DNA from: Deinococcus hopiensis KR-140
Lineage (GTDB): Bacteria > Deinococcota > Deinococci > Deinococcales > Deinococcaceae
DNA length: 64,000 nucleotides
Assembly: GCF_900176165.1 (NCBI RefSeq)
Contig: NZ_FWWU01000008.1
Coordinates: 317,501-381,500, forward strand
Direction: 5' to 3'
Position numbers and translations under genes: made by a program. The notes below the pieces were generated by a model. The model saw only the letters and a list, made by a program, of their open reading frames with translations. It was not told the DNA's origin and searched no databases. Position 1 is the first letter of the stretch. Every line of letters starts with the position of its first letter. Positions 1 through 9,312 of the stretch are shown here, one piece after another.

Positions 1-87
1 ATGGAGTTCGACAGGCCGAAAGTCATTGGAGACAGGGGGTACTGCGCGCTGGGGTTGATCTTTCCACCCCAGAAAAACACCCGGTGA
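1..87 (+). CDS. possible 3' end of a gene entering from the left
   Basis: An open frame runs from the first base to a TGA at 85-87 and would give 28 residues ending PPQKNTR. It may be the tail of a gene that starts outside the window, or it may be chance. No family is recognised, and support is only the open frame. Confidence 0.2.
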   Translation: MEFDRPKVIGDRGYCALGLIFPPQKNTR

Positions 88-401
88 GTTGTCGCTGAGT
101 CAGTCACCGTGAATAGGGGTTGCAGTAGGGCGGGGTTTAGGGTAAAGGGGTGAGGTCGCGGAATTTGAGGTTGTAGGTCAGGACGAGAAGAGCGACCTTG
201 AGCCGGAGTCCATCATCTCGCCCTTATGTTGCTGTCCTGGGCACCTGTTTCAGTGAACGCAGCGGTAATCCTTCATAAGCACGAACGCAGTCCTTGTCCG
301 CATGGTCCAGTCCCACCGAAATCGTCCGATCCGCCAGCAACCAGCTCACTCGGGATTGAGGACCTTCTCGCCTCTTCTGCGGTTGTTGGTGGGTTGACGC
401 C
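88..401. other. no gene seen
   Basis: About 310 bases without a convincing coding frame, hairpin or repeat. The short frames on both strands look like chance in GC-rich DNA. Confidence 0.4.
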
Positions 402-1269
402 TTGCCGTTGCGCGCCCGGTACGGGGAGCAGGAATTCGTGAGCACTGTGTTGAGTGCTGAGGCTTTCGCGGCCCTTCGGCAAGTGGAGGAGCTGCGCATG
501 ACGTGTTGTGAGGAGCGTGCGGTTCCAAAGCGCAGTTCCCGAGGTCTTCCATTTTTCGCGCATGCTCGGCGTCACGCGTGTCCTGTGGCTCCGGAGACGG
601 AGTTTCACCTCCATGCCAAACGGCTGATTGCCGGGGCAGTGCAGAGTGCAGGATGGGAGGTGGACGTGGAGGTGCCGGGCTTGACGCCTGCAGGAGACGG
701 TTGGCGGGCGGACGTTCTAGCGTCGTGTGGTGGGCAGCGGGTGGCGTTTGAGGTGCAGCGCAGTGGGCAGACCCTGGAGGCGATTCACGCGCGGCAGGAG
801 CGGTACGCGCAGTCGGGGATTCGAGGAATGTGGTTTTTGCGAGGGCACGCGGCGACGTTGCGTGAGCCGCAGCCGTGGCTGTATCAGACGCCGATGTTCA
901 CGGTGCAAGAGGATTTCTTGCTACCGACGTTTGGGATGAGGAGCGCCAGAACCCGTGGATGTCCTGCGGCCGTGCCCGGAGGCGGCATTGACGTGGATGA
1001 AAGCATTGTTGGCGGCGCGTCCCGGGGTGCGAGCGGAGCTGGCCCTCGTGGGCCCGTGCGATTGTTTGCTGGCGCGTCCTGTGAAGTGGCGTCGGTTCAA
1101 CGCGGGGATTGTTCCGGAAGTGCTCATGCGTCTGCCAGCTGGCCAGGAAGGGAAGCTGCACACGGTGCTGTTGAGTGACGTTGTGTCTGCTGTGGCGCTG
1201 ACCAACGTGGAGGTGCCTGTGGCGCTCAATCGTCCAGGACAGTGGATGATTCCGTCCGTGTGGAGGTAG
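402..1269 (+). pseudogene. CoiA-like nuclease-domain protein, probably frameshifted
   Basis: The first frame (402 to about 945) carries WRADVLA followed by VAFEVQRSGQTLEAI and RYAQSGIRGMWFLR. That is the PD-(D/E)XK-like core seen in competence protein CoiA relatives: an Asp, then an E-x-Q strand, then a helix with a conserved RQ-RY. In Gram-positive bacteria CoiA is linked to DNA processing during natural transformation. From about 950 the sequence reads better in the +1 frame (ARPGVRAELALVG to the stop at 1269), so a frameshift near 930-955 seems to have split one gene. The alternative is that the first frame simply ends at 1178 with an unrelated tail. The family call is moderately sure and the join is not. 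Confidence 0.5.
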
Positions 1270-1280
1270 GCCTGCTGTGC

Positions 1281-1630
1281 CTACCAGAGGTTTGGATCAT
1301 CGATCATGGCGCGCAGTCGCGCTTGATTGGCCTCGTCTTCCGGCTGGAAAGAACCGGTGGGGGGCGAGTCCCATAGGCGGGCAATCATGCTGGCCGCTTC
1401 AGCCGTGACGGGACCCGGCTCGACTTGTAGCGTTCCTGCGCCCCCGCGAGGACCTGAGTGATCCAGGAGAGGCCACCAAGGCGGCCTTCGTCCTGCTGCG
1501 TGGGGAGTCCGTATGGCGTAAGGCTCTCGGGTCCACCGGGGATGGCCAGGCTGCTGCTCTGCATGACCTGCCAAGCGTCCGTGGGGCTGGCATTCGACCT
1601 ATACAGGGATGACGGGCAGGGGGTGCACAT
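1281..1630 (-). pseudogene. unrecognised protein, frameshifted
   Basis: Two minus-strand frames look protein-like in succession. One (1630 down to about 1400) contains SPTDAWQVMQSSSLAIPGG and GRLGGLSWITQVLAGAQERY. The other, to the stop at 1281, contains SMIARLWDSPPTG and ends RAMIDDPNLW. One gene broken by a single-base indel near 1400-1420 explains this best. No family is recognised. It lies tail to tail with the CoiA-like gene. Confidence 0.35.
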
Positions 1631-1648
1631 CCAGGAGGTGTTTTCGCC

Positions 1649-2478
1649 ATGCTGATGGTCTACGTTGATGACTCAGGCGGTCCACGTCCCACCTGGGCGG
1701 CGGTCGCCGATCACCCAGACCACTCGGAGCCTCTGCGTTTCGGGGGTTTCTCCCTCCGCCAGGAAGCGAGTATGCGGCCTTGCTGTGCGCTCAGGCCACC
1801 ATCCGAGTCCTGCACCCGGGAAAAGCCTGGTACCACTGCGACGTGCACATCCTGCACGCTTCCGGCGTTCAGTTCATTTCGCGGGACGATTCGTTGCACC
1901 GTCGGGCGCATCGGCTGGCCCGTCAACTCCGGACGGTTGCCCCTGAACACCTCGGGCAGTTCGTTCAGGTCACGCCGCCCGGTCAGATCAGGACGGCACG
2001 GCGCGCTGGTCAGGTTGAGCGGGTGACGCTCAGGCGTCGTGGTGACAAGGGCGTTCCCGCAGAGTACTTGTGCTGGTCGGACGGGCGATTGCTGAAGATT
2101 CCTCCGAGCGAAACGGGTGTGGAGCGGGCGTGGCGGCGCGTGGTACGGCACACGCGCCTGTGGCCGGAAGTGAAACGAGAGCGTGCCCGGAAGGAAGCGC
2201 ACGCGGCGCTGTATCCCGGGGAGAGGGCGTGCAGACCTCGTGCTGGTGTTACGCCGCTTTCTCGCGTTGCCGAACGTGTTCTCCAGGCCCTGACGCTTGA
2301 GCCGAGGCCGTTCTCGATCCTGGTCGTTCTTGTGAGGTGCAGCCAGACTGCCGCCCGGAACGCCGCCGCCCAGTTCACCCAGCAAGGCCTCGCTGAGCTG
2401 GTCGTGATCGGCGGCATACAGCACATCCAACGGCCCTCGCCCAGGCCGTCCGCGTCACCTCACGCTGAGGAACAGTGA
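1649..2478 (+). pseudogene. RNase H-fold-like protein, frameshifted near its start
   Basis: An AGGAGG-type ribosome site at 1632-1638 precedes ATG 1649 (MLMVYVDDSGG, then WAAVAD). At about 1745-1760 the coding signal moves to another frame: GSEYAALLCAQATIRVL, then WYHCDVHIL, then RRAHRLARQL. The order D-D-S-G, E in a helix, Asp after a strand, then R-x-x-R-L-A-R recalls RNase HI, so a nuclease fold is suggested, but the last acidic residue is not evident. The downstream half has no recognised domain. A one-base indel has probably inactivated the gene. The identification is weak. Confidence 0.35.
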
Positions 2479-2664
2479 ACGCGAGAAGGACCTGGAAGGC
2501 CTGACGCGAGGGGATACGCTTGGGGAGTGATGAATTGGATACAGCTGATGACTGACCTCCATCTCTCCATTGATACGGTTTCCGGATAATCCATTACGGC
2601 CCCTCCACTTCGCTCCGGTGCTTCCACTCTTATCCGTCGCCGTTTTTCCTTCTCCTTCCAGTCG

Positions 2665-2695
2665 GGTTAACCAGTTATTTCATAACTGCTTAACC
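2665..2695. repeat. 14-bp inverted repeat with 3-base loop
   Basis: The left arm GGTTAACCAGTTAT (2665-2678) and the right arm (2682-2695) pair at 13 of 14 positions around the loop TTC. There is no T-run, so it is not a standard terminator. It could be a protein site or the end of a small mobile element. Confidence 0.6.
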
Positions 2696-2867
2696 AGAAT
2701 CCTTATGACTGCCCCGCGGAACGCAGGGAGATCGACCTGACAGAGGAGACGCTGATACGGATTCCGTCTGTCTCGTTAACAAATCGGAAGAGCGGCGGTT
2801 TGCCAACTCCACGCCCAGAACCCGTTTCTCTCCTTCTCGCTCTGCTTCGCAGCTTTACACGTCCGCT

Positions 2868-2900
2868 CAGATTGAATCCCTTCGTGAACGATTCAATCTG
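2868..2900. repeat. 11-bp perfect inverted repeat
   Basis: CAGATTGAATC at 2868-2878 is repeated in inverse orientation at 2890-2900 across an 11-base spacer. It could be an operator or a cruciform. No flanking gene on either side is clearly controlled by it. Confidence 0.55.
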
Positions 2901-3141
2901 AGTCCGTATGAGTCCCAGCCGGCATCCCGTGGTCATGTGGAGGTGTCTACGCTTCCCGTTGTTCGGTCGCGTCCTTTTCCTCGCTGCTTAACTGATCCCC
3001 AACAGCAGCGGCCCCACCGCTCGCACCGCTCTCATCTGTCGCTTGGATGTCCCTGGCCTCTCCGGCATCACCGTCTTGCACAGCGCTGTTCGTCGTTGTT
3101 TCCGTCTCATCCCTTTGGTCCGTCATTTCTTCTCCTTAATC

Positions 3142-3645
3142 TCAGGCGCTCTGCAGCGTCATCAGGGGCGACCGTCCGGCAGAGTGCAGCAGATGATCCA
3201 TGTACCGCTGGGAAAAACCCTGCACAAGCATCTCGGCCACTTGCGCGGTATCCGGTCCCAAAGGATGACAGAAGGGCTCAGGGACGTTGAACCCATTCAC
3301 GTGGACGCCTTGCACGATGAGTTTGCCAGCGTAGGTCACGGTCAACGGGAGCTGTACCTTGAACTCTGGGCTCTTCAAGCCGTCGAGCGGCAGACGCATC
3401 GAGATCAGCAGCACCGCAGCGCCCGCCACTTCCTGTGTGGACAGGGGACTGTCAAGCAATTGGAAGTCGACGTCCTGATACCCGCGGTGTTCCAGGGCCA
3501 CTTGAATCTGAGCTTGCAGCAGGGTCAGGTACGTTTGAGCCTGGCTCTGCGCCTCCTGCTGGATGTAGAGAAGCTGAGCGAAATCGAGGGCGCAGGGTGA
3601 GGGGGCGAGCCCCCTGCGTGTATCAAATGAATTGGAGGTTGGCAT
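3142..3645 (-). CDS. conserved-looking hypothetical protein
   Basis: About 167 residues from the ATG at 3645. An in-frame ATG at 3678 would add 11 residues, and neither has a strong ribosome site. The protein has no membrane segment. The middle reads as alternating strands (LLDSPLSTQEVAGAAVLLIS, LPLTVTYAGKLIVQGVHVNG), followed by a helical end. Composition is even and there is no break, so it is probably a real soluble protein, but no family is recognised. It is surrounded by decayed genes. Confidence 0.6.
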   Translation of the reverse strand: MPTSNSFDTRRGLAPSPCALDFAQLLYIQQEAQSQAQTYLTLLQAQIQVALEHRGYQDVDFQLLDSPLSTQEVAGAAVLLISMRLPLDGLKSPEFKVQLPLTVTYAGKLIVQGVHVNGFNVPEPFCHPLGPDTAQVAEMLVQGFSQRYMDHLLHSAGRSPLMTLQSA

Positions 3646-3810
3646 GGTCATCTCAGCATGCCGAGGCAGGCAGGGCATTTGTGGCTGAGGAGACGAACGT
3701 GAGTTGACTGGTTTGAGAGGATCTTCCTTACTTGCCTTAACCCAGCTTCACGCAGTTGCTGTTTCTTTTATCGGTCGTCTGCTTGTGGCCTGGGATGGTC
3801 GTGATCCGCG

Positions 3811-4228
3811 CATCTGCCAGCCTTAGCGGCACGCACGAGCAAGCGGTTAATCAAGCACGACCTCGCGAGGTGGACCGTCACCCTCAAAGTCAAGTTCAGC
3901 GGCTTCGAAGTCGTCACACTCCCCGCCCCCGTGCAAGCGGCCGAGCAACTCGAATGGGTCGCTCGGTACCTGCTCACCCCTGAACTGCTGCAGGACCGAG
4001 CCGGGCATCAGTGTCGGCAGCCTCGTGAACCAAAACGGCCGGGATGTGGTTCCCACGCCCTTCGCACTGATGGAAGACGAGTCGGGCTTGACAGATCACC
4101 ACCTCCTCTGGAGGGTGCGCGGGCGTCTCTCCCGATGCGAATCACCCCGCGGGGATCAAGAGGACGCGCAGGCAGGAGACCTCACGGAGGCGTGGCTGAG
4201 GGAGAATTGGGGGCAGTACCGTCTGTAA
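3811..4228 (+). pseudogene. C-terminal remnant of DNA polymerase IV (Y family)
   Basis: A frame without a start reads ALAARTSKRLIKHDLARW and then TVTLKVKFSGFEVVTL. That matches the helix and strand of the little-finger DNA-binding domain of DinB-type polymerases (typical pattern: helix with R-L-R-K, then R-T-V-T-L-K-V-R-F-x-D-F). The frame then slips near 4000 to one containing SVGSLVNQNGRDVVPTPF and ends at 4228. The palm and finger catalytic domains are absent upstream, so this is an eroded tail. The family call rests on the strand motif and residue spacing. Confidence 0.5.
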
Positions 4229-4402
4229 GATGGACTGGCTGTCAGGGGACTCGGTGAGCCGTTCGTTCCCACCGACCCGCAGTGGATTAACCATCTCTGG
4301 AGCCCCTTTGATGCTCACCGATCCAGAGGCCCGCCGGGAGCGCGCCTCGAAGGCTTTTGTCACAGACCACGCTGCTCCCTCCCTGGTCACTGTGCAGCAA
4401 AG

Positions 4403-4430
4403 AAGCACCTTGCCCGTAGGCAAGGTGCTT
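4403..4430. terminator. perfect 12-bp hairpin terminator
   Basis: AAGCACCTTGCC and its exact complement are separated by CGTA and followed by CTTCTTATT. It could serve either strand. It lies between the polymerase remnant and the IS701 element, and its original gene is unclear. Confidence 0.65.
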
Positions 4431-4545
4431 CTTATTCCTAGCGTTGACGATCTATTTACTCGTTGGAGCCGCCACCCTCATTGCCACCACCGTTGGAGGC
4501 CTCGCCACCCTTGCGGCCAATCTCGGCCATATGCTCGCGCTCTAG

Positions 4546-5925
4546 CTGTACTTCGGGGAAATTCAGGAGGAACTAGGGAGGCCAGCATCGGTGATGCTGG
4601 CCTCCTGCTATGCCACGTTCTTTGCCCCCTTGGACCCGACATTTTCCCACCTGGTTCGCACCCTTTCTGACGCACTTTCGCCACCGTGCAGGGCGCACTT
4701 GGGCACCGTTGTACGTGCGTGGACTGTGCAGCGGTGCGTCCCGGAAAAGCATGCAACCTCTGGCTGCTGTGGTGGCTCCTGGAAAAGAAGACCACCTCCA
4801 GCACTTCATCACCGACAGTCCCTGGCCAACTCGTCCCCTGGAAACGCTGCTGGCCGAGCGGGCCCAGCAAATGCTTGGAGGCAAAGACGCCGTCTTGATC
4901 ATTGACGATACCTGCCTGACCAAATTTGGGACGAAATCCGTGGGGGTTGCTCGCCAGTATTCGGGACAGGTGGGCAAGATCACGTCCTGTCAGTGTCTGG
5001 TCTCCCTGACCTTAGCCCAGCACGAGGTCCCTGTTCCCCTGGCCCTCCGGCTCTTCCTGCCACAGGACTGGACCAGCGATCCGGCGCGTCTCCAGGCTGC
5101 TGGTGTTCCAATGGAACACCAGCAGCCACAGACCAAATGGGCGTTGGCACTCCAGGAACTGGACCGGGTACGCGAACACGTCACCTTCGGCATGGTCTTG
5201 GCGGACGCTGGGTATGGCGTGACGGCTCAGTTCCGCCATGCCCTCACCACGCGCGGACTGCTGTGGTCGGTGGGTGTGACTCGCACACAGACGGTCTATC
5301 CCAAGGACGTTCGCTTAATCCCTATCCCCAAGTTCTTTCGTGGCAGAAGACCCAAGCACCCCACCCCCTCCGAAGACCGGCAATCGGTGGAGGACGTCCT
5401 CAAAGGTGCTGCATGGCAGCACCTGGTGTGGCGACACGGGACCAAGGGTCCCCTCTCAGGACGCTTTGCCGCTGTGTACGTGCGTCTCGCCGATGGAGAG
5501 GAAAATGCCCAGGGCCAGCACCTTCCCGGGCAGGCGGCCTGGATCATCGGTGAACAGCGACGGGGAGAGGAACGCAAATACTACGTCTGTAATCTCCCCG
5601 AGAACACCTCTCTCTCTCGGCTGGTTGAGGTGACCAAGCGCCGCTGGGCTTGCGAGTTGACCCACCGGGAGCTGAAGGACGAAGTCGGTCTGGACCACTT
5701 TGAGGGCCGTTCCTGGCAGGGCCTCCATCACCACGCCGTGCTTTGCATGCTGGCCCTGACCTTCCTTCAATGGTTGCGATTGACCCAGCCCGATGACCTC
5801 AAAGGTGACACTGTCCCCGCTATTCGAGCGGAGGTGGCAGGGGACCTGCCCCTGCCACCTCCGTGCCAGCAATGCCGCGCCTGCACAGCTTTATTCAGCG
5901 GTCCCTGAATTTCCCCGAAGTACAG
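4546..5925 (+). mobile_element. IS701-type insertion sequence, complete
   Basis: A 1380-bp element with terminal inverted repeats of about 22 bases (CTGTACTTCGGGGAAATTCA at the left, inverse at the right end). It is bounded by CTAG at 4542-4545 and 5926-5929, the 4-base duplicated target typical of this group. It contains one intact transposase gene and looks recently inserted and potentially active. Confidence 0.85.
4610..5908 (+). CDS. IS701-type transposase
   Basis: 432 residues, the usual size for the group. The DDE nuclease core is visible. The first Asp is in VLIIDDTCLTKFGTKSVGVA and the second in FGMVLADAGYGVTAQFR. The C-terminal helix KRRWACELTHRELKDEVGLD provides the catalytic Glu and the Y/R-E-K-type signature. 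The frame is unbroken and spans the element almost end to end, stopping 17 bases before the right terminus. It should cut and rejoin the IS ends. A start downstream of 4610 is possible, because the first residues have no clear ribosome site. Confidence 0.85.
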   Translation: MPRSLPPWTRHFPTWFAPFLTHFRHRAGRTWAPLYVRGLCSGASRKSMQPLAAVVAPGKEDHLQHFITDSPWPTRPLETLLAERAQQMLGGKDAVLIIDDTCLTKFGTKSVGVARQYSGQVGKITSCQCLVSLTLAQHEVPVPLALRLFLPQDWTSDPARLQAAGVPMEHQQPQTKWALALQELDRVREHVTFGMVLADAGYGVTAQFRHALTTRGLLWSVGVTRTQTVYPKDVRLIPIPKFFRGRRPKHPTPSEDRQSVEDVLKGAAWQHLVWRHGTKGPLSGRFAAVYVRLADGEENAQGQHLPGQAAWIIGEQRRGEERKYYVCNLPENTSLSRLVEVTKRRWACELTHRELKDEVGLDHFEGRSWQGLHHHAVLCMLALTFLQWLRLTQPDDLKGDTVPAIRAEVAGDLPLPPPCQQCRACTALFSGP

Positions 5926-6212
5926 CTAGAGGGTGAAAAGATGCCCATCCAAAATAGAAGGTCTGGTTCTGTGGCGAGCGAACAAACAGGCTGAAGAAGT
6001 ACGTGTGGGACGTTTATTGATGACGAGGTAGCCGCATCCCCAGTTCCGAGATTCCAGATCCAGCCTGGCAGCAGAGAGCTGGGAAGGGTGCTCGAAGTTG
6101 ATCAAAGGTCTCTCCGCTGACCAGCAAGAAAACAGGCTCTGGGTCGGGTGTTTACGCAAATACCAAAATCAGGTCATTCAAGTTGGATCGTGATCTTGGC
6201 AGCTTCTAGGGC

Positions 6213-6371
6213 GCGCAGCTCACGGAAGTGGCTGCTCTACGCAATCAACAGGGTGCTGCGTTTGACCGTACGTATACCGCAATGCAGGTCGCGGCTTATG
6301 AGGAGGCGGTCAATCTGTTCACCGCTTACACTCAACGAAGTGAGCAGCAATCAGGTATCGGAAGGCTTTAA
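6213..6371 (+). pseudogene. DUF4142-like fragment
   Basis: A frame without a start codon reads AQLTEVAALRNQQGAAFDR and then AAYEEAVNLFTAYTQRS. This matches the helical DUF4142 pattern of a conserved F-D followed by a helix with E-A-x-x-L-F. The signal sequence and the first half are missing, and the frame stops at 6371. It is probably a remnant left after IS insertions nearby. Confidence 0.45.
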
Positions 6372-6543
6372 ATTACTTAAATCTGCGATGAAAAACAATT
6401 CACTGGAAGAATGGCGCTTGAGTATGACGGAAGATGTAATTTCAATGTTTTAGTTACGATCTCACAGAAGAAGGAGACTTGTCCTGCTGAGTAGCTACTA
6501 TTCGTTGCTACTCACAACGTACTTTTTCGGGTGCTCGCGCTAC

Positions 6544-6948
6544 TTAGCTACTTACACCGCAGCCATAATCAGGGTGACACCTTATCCATTGTCTCAATCC
6601 AAAAACTTCAAGTTTCAATTGTAACCTTGACATACAATGCCGCAGGCTGACTGTCTCGATGTGAGGACATTCCAGGGCAATAACCTGCTGAATGTCCTTT
6701 AGGGAATATAGAGAGCCGGGTCTCTGCATCAGCAGGCTCAGAAGGGCGACTTCTTGCTCAGTGATGTATAACCGCGCTCCATTATGAAGAATCGTGCGCT
6801 GTGCACGATCCACGATGACATTTTGTGAACGTATAAATCGCGCTTCTCTGTGGGAGGATGGCACGACGGGCTGCTGAATTTGAGGCACGGGCACCAGTGA
6901 AGCGGTCATATCCTCAGCGTGACACCTATGGTCAGGAAGCTGATTCAT
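6544..6948 (-). CDS. stand-alone OmpR/PhoB-type winged-helix protein
   Basis: 134 residues. After about 45 variable residues come the strands RTILHNGARLYITEQE and the helix VALLSLLMQRPGSLYSLKDI. Next is the recognition region HIETVSLRHCMSRLQLKLE, followed by the wing ending HPDYGCG. That is the DNA-binding half of an OmpR/PhoB response regulator without any receiver domain. The start at 6948 is the farthest upstream, and an ATG at 6909 is also possible. It may be a transcription factor controlled by another input, or a truncated regulator. No partner kinase lies next to it. Confidence 0.65.
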   Translation of the reverse strand: MNQLPDHRCHAEDMTASLVPVPQIQQPVVPSSHREARFIRSQNVIVDRAQRTILHNGARLYITEQEVALLSLLMQRPGSLYSLKDIQQVIALECPHIETVSLRHCMSRLQLKLEVFGLRQWIRCHPDYGCGVSS

Positions 6949-7073
6949 GCTTTATGAAAGTTCACCAGGTATTTCTTCGGTCAACGATGATTCTGATAAA
7001 GACCTCTTCATAAAGAGGACATTTGAGCGAAATGAGACCTTGATCTACCCGAGCTCCTTCAAGTCCTTGAGAA

Positions 7074-7175
7074 TCATTTTTCCTCACTGAGATGATAAAA
7101 AATGAAGCTGAAAGTCGTCAGCCACTGAGCCCAACGGGGGAGTCTCATCCGTTTTGTCAGGCGCTCAGCCGTCAT
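7074..7175 (-). CDS. 33-residue basic peptide candidate
   Basis: An ATG at 7175 is preceded by a good AGGAGAGG ribosome site. It opens a short frame rich in basic and aromatic residues (MTAERLTKRMRLPRWAQW) with a hydrophobic middle (LTTFSFIFY). It lies downstream of the Mur-ligase-like gene on the same strand. Support is the ribosome site and the composition only. Confidence 0.3.
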   Translation of the reverse strand: MTAERLTKRMRLPRWAQWLTTFSFIFYHLSEEK

Positions 7176-7413
7176 GGTTTTGTTCCTCTCCTCAGGTGAC
7201 GTGCGGTATTCCCTGACGCTGCGCTGAGCCGCGTGAAGTGATGAGGTGAAGCAGTGGCCCGTTGGCTGCGGTACGGCAGTGATGTCCTGTTGGACGCTTG
7301 GCGGAACCAACCGCCCAGGTTTCGCCATCCAGGGTGATTCCAGCAACCCAAACGGCTGGACCGTCCTTGCCTGCAGTGAGGGAAATTCACCTTCGTTGTG
7401 AGTCGTGTTCGGC

Positions 7414-9312
7414 TTAATCGTGAGAGGTCGCGTGATACCCGTCACCCTCAGAACGCTCCAGTGGCGTGCGGTGGCCCTGGAAGTTCAGAAGCTGCTGCCA
7501 GGTGCCTTCGACGTCCGTCGCCAGGAGGATCACCAGGTCTCCGGGATAAGCTGTGCACAGCGCGTGATGCACCGCTTGGGGTTCGTCGATGATGGTGGTG
7601 AGGTTCTGAGGAGGCAGGCCCGCTGAGCGTGCACCCACTTCAACCCAATGTGCGGCTTCAAGCGGTGGACGGCCACGCCGGTCTTGGTCCTCGCGCACCA
7701 CCAGCTCGTCAAAGGTGACGGCGGCGAGTTCGCCCATACGGCGGATGTCCTCGTCGCGACGGTCCCCAGCGACACCCATCACGCCAATCACGCGGCCTTG
7801 TGGTGGACGCAGGTGCGCGACCAGATCGCGCAGGTACTCCATGCCGGACGGGTTGTGGGCGTAGTCCAGCAGGACGCGGAAGGGATGGCCGTCGTACAGG
7901 TTGAGCCGTCCGGGGCTCTGTTCGAAGGACGTCGAGAAGCTGCCCAGGGCGGCGCGAATTACCGGGAGTTCAATGTTCTGTGCCACGGCGATCGCAGCTG
8001 CGGCCAGCGCGTTTTGCACGTTGACCTGCGCGAAGCCGCCCAGGGTCGCTGGAATATCCCGCGCCCGCATGATGGGGTGCCGCTGCCCGCCCTCGTACAG
8101 CACCAGTTCGTCGCCCAGTACGGTCGGTTCACGCACCAGGGCCGTACCGCCGCCCGCGATGTGCTCCTGCAGGTCCTTCGACGCCGCGTTCCCTCCATGC
8201 ATCGAAAACAGCGTCAGGTGCCCACCCGCCTTGCGGCGCATCCCCAGGGTCAGTTCGTCATCGGCATTCAGCACGCTCGTGCCGGTGTCCGCCACGACCT
8301 CCACCACGAGTGACTTCACCCAGGCGAGGTCTTCCACCGTCTCGATGCCCTTGAGTCCCAGGTGATCCGGTTGGATGTTCAGCACGGCCCCCACGTCACA
8401 ACGGTCGAAGCCCAGCCCTTCCCGCAGGATGCCGCCACGCGCCGTTTCCAGCACTGCGACCTCCACGTTGGGGTCATTCAGGACCACTTTGGCGCTTTTG
8501 GGACCGGTGGTGTCGCCGCTGACGATCTGTTCACCGTTGATGTAGATGCCGTTGGAGGTGGTCAGGCCCACGCGCTTGCCCGCATGCCTGAAGATGTGCG
8601 CCACCATGCGGGAGGTGGTGCTTTTGCCGTTCGTGCCCGTAATGGAGATGATCGGCAGGGGCCGGGATGCTGCGCTGATGCAGGGCCCGTCTTGCTGCGA
8701 AGCGCTCGTATGCAGCGGTGTTGCTGGCTGAGGATTGGACTGACACGCCAGTTGGTGTAGAGCGTGCAATTCCGAGGTGAAGTCGAATGGGGCGTACAGG
8801 TCCATGGGACCGTCTCTTCCTGGACGGAGTTGGTGAAGGCCGCTCACGCTGGGCCCTTCTGGAAAGAGCAAGCTATTCACCAGGCGCAGAGCCACTATGC
8901 CAGCCAGCAGACCAACACCTTCGTCCCAGAAGGGATACAGCACCGTCCCGGACCGTAACACTCCCCGCATGGAACGAGCCTTGCTGGCGCGAACTGGGGT
9001 TCCAGCGAGCGTCTGCAGCTCAAGAGCAAGGTGCGCCATCACGTCCTCAAGAAGCGCACCATCGTGCAGCGCTTCATGACGCCCTGCATCTCCTTTCGCT
9101 GCAGGGGGCAACTGTTGAAGCAGGCATTCAATTAAGTTGGGCAACGAGCCGATGGGACGTCCCCTAAATGGCCCCAGGTCTATTTGAATGCGAATGATGG
9201 GGTCATGAGTGTAGATGTTTGGTCCGCGGTAAACCCGCTTTTCCAATACTTGGAGTGCGGAGGTGATGGACGGGTTATATAACTCACGCCCTGCAATTTG
9301 GTTCCCCGTCAT
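7414..9312 (-). CDS. cyanophycin-synthetase-like Mur ligase lacking the ATP-grasp domain
   Basis: 632 residues. Residues 1-150 resemble the N-terminal domain of cyanophycin synthetase CphA (RGPNIYTHDPIIRIQIDLG; AHLALELQTLAGTP). Residues 215-600 are a Mur ligase domain with the P-loop ITGTNGKSTTSRM at about 224-236, the NIQPDHLGLKGIE segment and the C-terminal LLDYAHNPSGMEYLRD. In CphA these flank an ATP-grasp domain that adds aspartate; here only a short linker of about 60 residues is present. The family would use ATP to form an amide bond with an amino acid or peptide, and the true substrate is unknown. The start has an AAGGGAG ribosome site. The frame is intact. Confidence 0.75.
   Translation of the reverse strand: MTGNQIAGRELYNPSITSALQVLEKRVYRGPNIYTHDPIIRIQIDLGPFRGRPIGSLPNLIECLLQQLPPAAKGDAGRHEALHDGALLEDVMAHLALELQTLAGTPVRASKARSMRGVLRSGTVLYPFWDEGVGLLAGIVALRLVNSLLFPEGPSVSGLHQLRPGRDGPMDLYAPFDFTSELHALHQLACQSNPQPATPLHTSASQQDGPCISAASRPLPIISITGTNGKSTTSRMVAHIFRHAGKRVGLTTSNGIYINGEQIVSGDTTGPKSAKVVLNDPNVEVAVLETARGGILREGLGFDRCDVGAVLNIQPDHLGLKGIETVEDLAWVKSLVVEVVADTGTSVLNADDELTLGMRRKAGGHLTLFSMHGGNAASKDLQEHIAGGGTALVREPTVLGDELVLYEGGQRHPIMRARDIPATLGGFAQVNVQNALAAAAIAVAQNIELPVIRAALGSFSTSFEQSPGRLNLYDGHPFRVLLDYAHNPSGMEYLRDLVAHLRPPQGRVIGVMGVAGDRRDEDIRRMGELAAVTFDELVVREDQDRRGRPPLEAAHWVEVGARSAGLPPQNLTTIIDEPQAVHHALCTAYPGDLVILLATDVEGTWQQLLNFQGHRTPLERSEGDGYHATSHD

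Larger units (their letters stand above)
2479..3141. other. long intergenic stretch with two hairpins
   Basis: About 660 bases with no convincing gene. The region is AT-richer than its surroundings and holds the inverted repeats listed at 2665-2695 and 2868-2900. Short frames on both strands look like chance. Confidence 0.5.

Noticed and set aside
7648..8365. Plus-strand frames inside the Mur-ligase-like gene
   Set aside because: No motifs or ribosome sites; the minus-strand frame is continuous with P-loop and other ligase motifs.
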